Shown here: one piece after another, positions 59,010-64,000 of the stretch
Layout: each line of letters starts with the position of its first letter
Numbering within the stretch: position 1 is the stretch's first letter
Origin: Streptomyces sp. SA15
Lineage (GTDB): Bacteria > Actinomycetota > Actinomycetes > Streptomycetales > Streptomycetaceae
Reading direction: 5' to 3'
NCBI RefSeq assembly: GCF_002291145.1
Contig: NZ_NTGE01000114.1
Coordinates: 1-64,000, forward strand
DNA length: 64,000 nucleotides
Position numbers and translations under genes: made by a program
The notes under the pieces: model-generated
What the model saw: only the letters and a program-made list of their open reading frames with translations
What the model was told of the DNA's origin: nothing
The model's database searches: none

Positions 59010-60665
59010 ATGAACGCAGACGGCCGTAACCGGCTCAACCAGAGGCCCGAGTGGACCGCTCTGGCCAAGCACCGCGAGGAGCTCGGCGAGGTGCGGCTGC
59101 GCGAGCTGTTCGCCGCCGACCCGGGCCGCGGCACCGGCTACACCCTGCAGGTCGGTGACCTGCACGTCGACTACTCCAAACACCTCGTCACCGACGAGAC
59201 GCTGCGGCTGCTGCGCGAGCTGGCCGCCGCGACCGACGTCTTCGGCCTCAGGGACGCCATGTTCCGCGGCGAGAAGATCAACACGACCGAGGACCGGGCC
59301 GTGCTGCACACCGCGCTGCGGGCGACGCGCGATGCGGTGATCGAGGTCGACGGGGAGAACGTCGTCCCGGCGGTGCACGCCGTCCTCGACAAGATGGCCG
59401 ACTTCGCCGAGCGCGTCCGCTCCGGCGCCTGGACCGGCCACACCGGCAAGCCCATCAAGAACGTGATCAACGTCGGTATCGGCGGCTCCGACCTGGGTCC
59501 CGCGATGGCGTACGAGGCGCTGCGCGCGTACACCGACCGCGACCTCACGGTCCGCTTCGTGTCGAACGTGGACGGCGCCGACCTGCATGAGGCCATCCGC
59601 GACCTGGACGCGGCGGAGACCCTGTTCGTCATCGCCTCCAAGACCTTCACCACGATCGAGACGATCACGAACGCGACTTCGGCCCGCAACTGGCTGCTCA
59701 CCGAGCTGAAAGCCGGTCAGGAAGCCGTCGCGAAGCACTTCGTCGCCCTGTCGACAAACGCCGAGAAGGTCTCCGAGTTCGGCATCGACACGGCGAACAT
59801 GTTCGAGTTCTGGGACTGGGTCGGAGGGCGCTACTCGTACGACTCGGCGATCGGCCTGTCCCTGATGATCGCCATCGGCCCGGACCGCTTCCGGGAGATG
59901 CTCGACGGCTTCCGCCTCGTCGACGAGCACTTCCGCACCGCGCCCGCCGAGTCCAACCTGCCTTTGCTGCTGGGCCTGTTGGGTGTCTGGTACGGCAACT
60001 TCCACGACGCCCAGTCGCATGCGGTGCTGCCGTACAGCCACTACCTGTCCAAGTTCACCGCCTACCTGCAGCAGCTGGACATGGAGTCCAACGGCAAGTA
60101 CGTCGGCCGGGACGGGCAGGAGGTCGGCTGGCAGACCGGTCCGGTGGTGTGGGGCACGCCGGGCACCAACGGGCAGCACGCCTACTACCAGCTCATCCAC
60201 CAGGGCACCAAGCTGATCCCGGCGGACTTCATCGGCTTCGCCGAGCCGGTCGCCGACCTGCAGCCGGGCCTGGTAGCCCAGCACGACCTGCTGATGGCGA
60301 ACTTCTTCGCCCAGACGCAGGCGCTGGCCTTCGGCAAGACGCCGGACGAGGTGCGGGCCGAGGGCGTGCCCGAGGAACTGGTGCCGCACAAGACGTTCAA
60401 GGGCAACCACCCGACCACCACGATCCTCGCCCGCGAACTGACCCCGTCGGTCCTCGGCCAGCTCATCGCCCTCTACGAACACAAGGTGTTCGTCCAGGGC
60501 GCGATCTGGAACATCGACTCCTTCGACCAGTGGGGCGTCGAGCTCGGCAAGGTCCTCGCCAAGCGCGTTGAGCCCGCGCTGACCGAGGGGACTGAAGTGC
60601 CGGGCCTGGACGCCTCGACCAAGGCCCTGGTCGCCACGTACCGGGAGCTGCGCGGCCGGCAGTGA
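59010..60665 (+). CDS. pgi: Glucose-6-phosphate isomerase
   Basis: A 551-aa PGI: VGIGGSDLGPAMAYEAL (phosphate-binding), FVIASKTFTTIETITNATSARNWL, FWDWVGGRYSYDSAIGLS (signature 1 region with the catalytic Glu nearby), LPLLLGLLGVWYGNF, MESNGKYV, VVWGTPGTNGQHAYYQLIHQGTKLIPADFIGF (signature 2, His) and NIDSFDQWGVELGKVLAKRV. It interconverts glucose 6-phosphate and fructose 6-phosphate. ATG 59010 gives the family-length protein. Convergent with the pentose-phosphate operon, putting both uses of glucose 6-phosphate side by side. Confidence 0.97.
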   Translation: MNADGRNRLNQRPEWTALAKHREELGEVRLRELFAADPGRGTGYTLQVGDLHVDYSKHLVTDETLRLLRELAAATDVFGLRDAMFRGEKINTTEDRAVLHTALRATRDAVIEVDGENVVPAVHAVLDKMADFAERVRSGAWTGHTGKPIKNVINVGIGGSDLGPAMAYEALRAYTDRDLTVRFVSNVDGADLHEAIRDLDAAETLFVIASKTFTTIETITNATSARNWLLTELKAGQEAVAKHFVALSTNAEKVSEFGIDTANMFEFWDWVGGRYSYDSAIGLSLMIAIGPDRFREMLDGFRLVDEHFRTAPAESNLPLLLGLLGVWYGNFHDAQSHAVLPYSHYLSKFTAYLQQLDMESNGKYVGRDGQEVGWQTGPVVWGTPGTNGQHAYYQLIHQGTKLIPADFIGFAEPVADLQPGLVAQHDLLMANFFAQTQALAFGKTPDEVRAEGVPEELVPHKTFKGNHPTTTILARELTPSVLGQLIALYEHKVFVQGAIWNIDSFDQWGVELGKVLAKRVEPALTEGTEVPGLDASTKALVATYRELRGRQ

Positions 60666-60678
60666 CCCCGGAATGCGA

Positions 60679-60707
60679 GAAGCGGGCGGCACGCGGCCGC
60701 CCGCTTC
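60679..60707. terminator. Bidirectional terminator between pgi and pgl
   Basis: A perfect 12-bp stem, GAAGCGGGCGGC / GCCGCCCGCTTC, with a 5-nt loop between convergent genes. Confidence 0.8.
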
Positions 60708-60730
60708 CCCTGGGGTTTCCCGTCAGCCCG

Positions 60731-61513
60731 TCAGGCCGACGCAGGCGGGTACAGCGACCTCGGCAGCTGAGAGGCGGCCGCCGCGTCCAGGAGCCACAGC
60801 GTCCGGGAACGGCCCTGCGCTCCCGCCGCCGGGGCCTGGATCTCGCCCGCGCCGGACAGGGCGATCGCCGCGGCCTTCGCCTTGTCCTCGCCGGCCGCCA
60901 GGAGCCACACCTCGCGGGCGGCGCGGATCGCCGGGAGGGTGAGGGTCACCCGGGTCGGCGGGGGCTTCGGGGCGCCGTGGACGCCGACGACCGTGCGCTC
61001 GGTCTCCCGTACCGCGGGGAGTTCCGGGAACAGGGACGCCACATGGGTGTCCGGGCCGACGCCCAGCATCAGGACGTCGAAGGTGGGCACCGCGCCATGG
61101 TTCTCGGGGCCGGCCGCACGAGCCAGCTCCTCCGCGTAACCCGCGGCCGCCGCGTCCGCGTCGGCGCCGTACGGTCCGTCCGACGCGGGCATGGCGTGCA
61201 CGCGCTTCGGGTCCAGGGGCACCGAGTCCAGCAGGGCCTCGCGGGCCTGCGTGACATTGCGTTCCGGGTCGCCCTCCGGCAGGAACCGCTCGTCGCCCCA
61301 CCACAGGTCGAGACGGCCCCAGTCGATGGCGTCCCTGGCGGGGGCGGCGGCCAGGGCGGCCAGCAGCCCGTTGCCGTTGCGGCCGCCCGTGAGGACCACG
61401 GACGCCGAGCCGCGCGAGGCCTGCGCGTCCACGATCTTCGTGATCAGGCGGGCCGCCGCGGCTTGAGCCATCAGCTCCTTGTCGCGGTGCACGACCAGTT
61501 GCGGAGTACTCAC
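60731..61513 (-). CDS. pgl: 6-phosphogluconolactonase
   Basis: A 260-aa DevB/SOL-type lactonase: VVLTGGRNGNGLLAAL, RLDLWWGDERFLPEGDPERNVTQAREALL, TFDVLMLGVGPDTHVASLFPE (signature with catalytic His) and RVTLTLPAIRAAREVWLLAAGEDKA. It hydrolyses 6-phosphogluconolactone in the oxidative pentose phosphate pathway. GTG 61513 overlaps the opcA stop as GTGA, so it is the coupled last gene of zwf-opcA-pgl. The longer frame to 62221 is opcA read in another frame. Confidence 0.95.
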   Translation of the reverse strand: MSTPQLVVHRDKELMAQAAAARLITKIVDAQASRGSASVVLTGGRNGNGLLAALAAAPARDAIDWGRLDLWWGDERFLPEGDPERNVTQAREALLDSVPLDPKRVHAMPASDGPYGADADAAAAGYAEELARAAGPENHGAVPTFDVLMLGVGPDTHVASLFPELPAVRETERTVVGVHGAPKPPPTRVTLTLPAIRAAREVWLLAAGEDKAKAAAIALSGAGEIQAPAAGAQGRSRTLWLLDAAAASQLPRSLYPPASA

Positions 61514-62598
61514 TTCGCCGCCGCCTTCCTCACCGGTGCCGGCGCCGCCGCCTCTTTCGCGGGTGCTTTCGCAGCGGTTTCGACGGGAGCCCGGACCGCG
61601 ACCGCGTCTCCTTTGGCCGGCGGCTCGTCGGCCGGGACGTCGGCCGGGCCATCGGCGGCGGCCCTGCCGTTCGAGGAGTTCAGCCGGTCCACCCCGAAGC
61701 GCAGCGCCGACGCGTACGTGTCGTCCGGGTCCAGCCGCCGCAGCTCCTCCGCGATCAGCTCGGCCGTCTCCCGGCGCTTGAGCGCCACCGCGCGTTTCGG
61801 CTGGCCCTGGATGGACAGGGTCGCCAGCGTGCCGTCCCCGCGGTCCAGCGTGATCGGCCCGCAGTCGGTGTCCAGACGGACCGCCGTCAGGCCGGGGCCC
61901 GACGACAGCGAGCGCTTCACCGGCACGTCCAACCGGTCCGCGAGCCACATCGCCAGCAGCTCGCAGCTCGGGTTGAACTCCTCGCCCTCCACCTCGACGG
62001 CCTCGACCTCGCAGGTGACCTGATCGAGGGCCGCCGCCAGCATCGAACGCCAGGGCGTGATCCGGGTCCAGGAGAGGTCGGTGTCGCCGGGCGTGTAGGT
62101 GTCGGCGCGGGCGGCGAGCTCCCGTACCGGCTGCTCGGAGGCGTAGGTGTCGGTCACCCGGCGCTGGGCCAGCGCTCCCAGCGGGTCGTTCGCCGGGTCC
62201 AGTGGCGCGTTCACCGGCCACCAGACCACCACCGGGGCGTCCGGCAGCAGCAGTGGCAGGACCACGGACTGGGCGTGGTTCACGACCTCGCCGTACAGAC
62301 GCAGGACGACCGTCTCGCCGGTGCCCGCGTCCGCGCCGACCCGCACCTCGGCGTCCAGCCGGGACTGCGTACGGTCGCGGGGCGAACGCGAGACGCGCTT
62401 GATGACGACGAGCGTGCGCGAGGGGTGCTCGTGCGACGCGTCGTTCGCCGCCTTCAGGGCGTCGTACGCGTTCTCCTCGTCCGTGACGATGACCAGCGTG
62501 AGCACCATGCCGACGGCGGGGGTGCCGATGGCCCGGCGGCCCTGCACCAGCGCCTTGTTGATCTTGCTGGCCGTGGTGTCCGTGAGGTCTATCTTCAT
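61510..62598 (-). CDS. opcA: Glucose-6-phosphate dehydrogenase assembly protein OpcA
   Basis: A 362-aa OpcA: MKIDLTDTTASKINKALVQGRRAIG, VLTLVIVTDEENAYDALKAANDASHEHPSRTLVVIKR, LPLLLPDAPVVVWWPVNAPLDPA, DTYTPGDTDLSWTRITPWRSMLAAALD and ELLAMWLADRLDVPVKR. The protein is specific to actinobacteria and cyanobacteria and is needed for full assembly/activity of Zwf. The C-terminal 60 residues are an Ala/Pro/Lys-rich tail. ATG 62598 overlaps the zwf stop (ATGA). Confidence 0.95.
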   Translation of the reverse strand: MKIDLTDTTASKINKALVQGRRAIGTPAVGMVLTLVIVTDEENAYDALKAANDASHEHPSRTLVVIKRVSRSPRDRTQSRLDAEVRVGADAGTGETVVLRLYGEVVNHAQSVVLPLLLPDAPVVVWWPVNAPLDPANDPLGALAQRRVTDTYASEQPVRELAARADTYTPGDTDLSWTRITPWRSMLAAALDQVTCEVEAVEVEGEEFNPSCELLAMWLADRLDVPVKRSLSSGPGLTAVRLDTDCGPITLDRGDGTLATLSIQGQPKRAVALKRRETAELIAEELRRLDPDDTYASALRFGVDRLNSSNGRAAADGPADVPADEPPAKGDAVAVRAPVETAAKAPAKEAAAPAPVRKAAAK

Positions 62599-64000
62599 GG
62601 CCGGCGCCAGCTCCGTCCGTCTCGCTCGAGCATTTCGTCCGCCTCGACGGGCCCCCACGTACCGGCCGGGTACTGGGCGGGCTTGCCGTGCCGGTCCCAG
62701 TACTCCTCGATCGGATCGAGGATCTCCCAGGACAGCTCGACCTCCTCTGTGCGCGGGAAGAGGTTCGAGTCGCCGAGCAGCACGTCGAGGATCAGGCGCT
62801 CGTACGCCTCCGGGCTCGACTCCGTGAAGGACTCGCCGTACGCGAAGTCCATGGACACGTCCCGGATCTCCATCGAGGTGCCCGGCACCTTGGAGCCGAA
62901 GCGGACCGTGACGCCCTCGTCGGGCTGGACGCGGATGACGATCGCGTTCTGGCCCAGCTCCTCGGTGGCCGTCGTGTCGAAGGGGGAGTGCGGCGCCCGC
63001 TGGAAGACGACCGCGATCTCGGTGACGCGGCGGCCGAGGCGCTTGCCCGTCCGCAGGTAGAAGGGGACCCCGGCCCAGCGCCGGTTGTCGATCTCCAGCT
63101 TGATCGCCGCGTAGGTGTCGGTCTTCGACTGGGCGTCGATGCCGTCTTCCTGGAGGTAGCCGATGACCTTCGCGCCGCCCTGCCAGCCGGCCGCGTACTG
63201 CCCGCGGACGGTGCTCTGGCCCAGGTCCTTCGGCAGCTTCACCGCGCCGAGCACCTTGGTCTTCTCGGCGGCCAGCGCGTCCGCGTCGAAGGATGCGGGC
63301 TCCTCCATGGCGGTGAGGGCCAGGAGCTGGAGGAGGTGGTTCTGGATGACGTCACGGGCGGCGCCGATGCCGTCGTAGTAGCCGGCCCGGCCGCCGATGC
63401 CGATGTCCTCGGCCATGGTGATCTGCACATGGTCCACGAAGGACCGGTTCCAGATCGGCTCGAACATCGTGTTGGCGAAGCGCAGCGCCAGGATGTTCTG
63501 GACGGTCTCCTTGCCCAGGTAGTGGTCGATGCGGAAGACCTGGTCCGGGGCGAAGACCTCCTCGACCGTCGAGTTGAGCTCCTCGGCCGACTTCAGGTCG
63601 TGGCCGAAGGGCTTCTCGATGACCGCCCGCCGCCAGGAACCGCTCGACTGGTCGGCCAGGCCGTGTTTCTTCAGCTGCTGGATGACCACCGGGAAGGCGC
63701 CCGGCGGCACGGAAAGGTAGAAGGCGAAGTTGCCGCCCGTGCCCTGCGCCTTGTCGAGCTCCTCGATCGTGCCGCGCAGCCGCTCGAAGGCCTCGTCGTC
63801 GTCGAAGGTGCCCTGGACGAAGCGCATCCCCTGGATGAGCTGCTGCCAGACCTCCTCACGGAACGGCGTACGGGCGTGCTCCTTGACGGCGTCATGGACC
63901 TCCTGCGCGAAGTCCTCGTGCTGCCACTCGCGCCGCGCGAAGCCGACCAGCGAGAAACCCGGCGGCAGCAGACCCCGGTTCGCAAGGTCGTACACGGCGG
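62595..64000 (-). CDS. zwf: Glucose-6-phosphate 1-dehydrogenase (5' end outside window)
   Basis: The frame runs off the right edge, so the start and the N-terminal NADP-binding GxxGDLS motif are missing. The visible part begins AVYDLANRGLLPPGFSLVGFARREW and includes YLSVPPGAFPVVIQQL, VIEKPFGHDLKSAEELN, the active-site FRIDHYLGKETVQNILALRFAN (catalytic His and substrate Lys), WAGVPFYLRTGKRL and PDEGVTVRFGSKVPG. It oxidises glucose 6-phosphate, supplying NADPH. It is upstream of and translationally coupled to opcA and pgl. About 50 N-terminal residues are estimated to be cut off. Confidence 0.95.
   Translation of the reverse strand, partial: AVYDLANRGLLPPGFSLVGFARREWQHEDFAQEVHDAVKEHARTPFREEVWQQLIQGMRFVQGTFDDDEAFERLRGTIEELDKAQGTGGNFAFYLSVPPGAFPVVIQQLKKHGLADQSSGSWRRAVIEKPFGHDLKSAEELNSTVEEVFAPDQVFRIDHYLGKETVQNILALRFANTMFEPIWNRSFVDHVQITMAEDIGIGGRAGYYDGIGAARDVIQNHLLQLLALTAMEEPASFDADALAAEKTKVLGAVKLPKDLGQSTVRGQYAAGWQGGAKVIGYLQEDGIDAQSKTDTYAAIKLEIDNRRWAGVPFYLRTGKRLGRRVTEIAVVFQRAPHSPFDTTATEELGQNAIVIRVQPDEGVTVRFGSKVPGTSMEIRDVSMDFAYGESFTESSPEAYERLILDVLLGDSNLFPRTEEVELSWEILDPIEEYWDRHGKPAQYPAGTWGPVEADEMLERDGRSWRRP

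Overview
The window is high-GC actinomycete chromosome, almost certainly Streptomyces. The evidence is strong third-position G/C bias, many GTG starts, many genes whose -10 box lies 6-7 nt before the start codon (leaderless mRNAs), and lineage markers: whiA, RbpA, OpcA, XRE+DUF397 pairs, DUF574 methyltransferases and a mycothiol-dependent isomerase family. No IS element, prophage, CRISPR array, tRNA or rRNA was seen. Both edges cut a gene (FUSC-like protein at the left, zwf at the right).

Layout. 1-5.3 kb: FUSC fragment, HxlR regulator with two operator-like palindromes, NTF2-like protein, EEP hydrolase, amidohydrolase, a cytochrome P450 remnant and a 61-aa orphan. 5.3-11.7 kb: ABC exporter, then a Streptomyces regulatory cassette (anti-sigma-like ATPase and its partner, divergent from XRE regulator/DUF397/methyltransferase), then a membrane-anchored phosphatase. 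11.7-19 kb: orphan gltD, anthrone-oxygenase-like protein, DUF2293, uridine kinase-like protein without a P-loop, a 35-aa leaderless ORF, CBS protein, CorA, methyltransferase. 19-24 kb: pseudouridine catabolism (psuG/psuK), VOC protein, ogt, glycerophosphodiesterase, MHYT sensor. 24-31 kb: uvrB, two TerD-family genes, and terC behind a likely yybP-ykoY (Mn2+) riboswitch. 31-38 kb: MFS transporter, LD-carboxypeptidase, aroQ, polar amino-acid ABC importer, MBL hydrolase, mycothiol isomerase-like protein. 38-50 kb: uvrA, a LacI/PfkB pair, an XRE-like regulator and the uvrC-rapZ-yvcK-whiA operon with start/stop overlaps. 50-64 kb: secreted M14 carboxypeptidase, gap-pgk-tpiA-secG, rbpA paralogue, MFS exporter, pgi, then the pgl-opcA-zwf operon on the minus strand.

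How it fits together. Two themes dominate. Central carbon metabolism (gap, pgk, tpiA, pgi, zwf, opcA, pgl) sits with envelope and development factors (rapZ, yvcK, whiA, secG). DNA repair (ogt, uvrB, uvrA, uvrC) is spread over about 23 kb, yet its promoters share one architecture, TTGTCAGTG-N8-TAnnnT, which is the RecA-independent DNA-damage motif known from mycobacteria. Exact copies precede ogt, uvrB, uvrA and an uncharacterised MFS exporter. A one-mismatch copy precedes a terD gene and a degenerate copy precedes uvrC. The window therefore appears to carry most of a damage regulon, with an efflux pump and a Ter-family stress gene as unexpected members.

Other signals: a 15-bp palindrome shared between the promoter of an uncharacterised XRE-like regulator and the region upstream of the amino-acid ABC operon; two perfect DnaA boxes upstream of uvrC; and a four-copy 13-bp tandem repeat beginning at the whiA stop codon.
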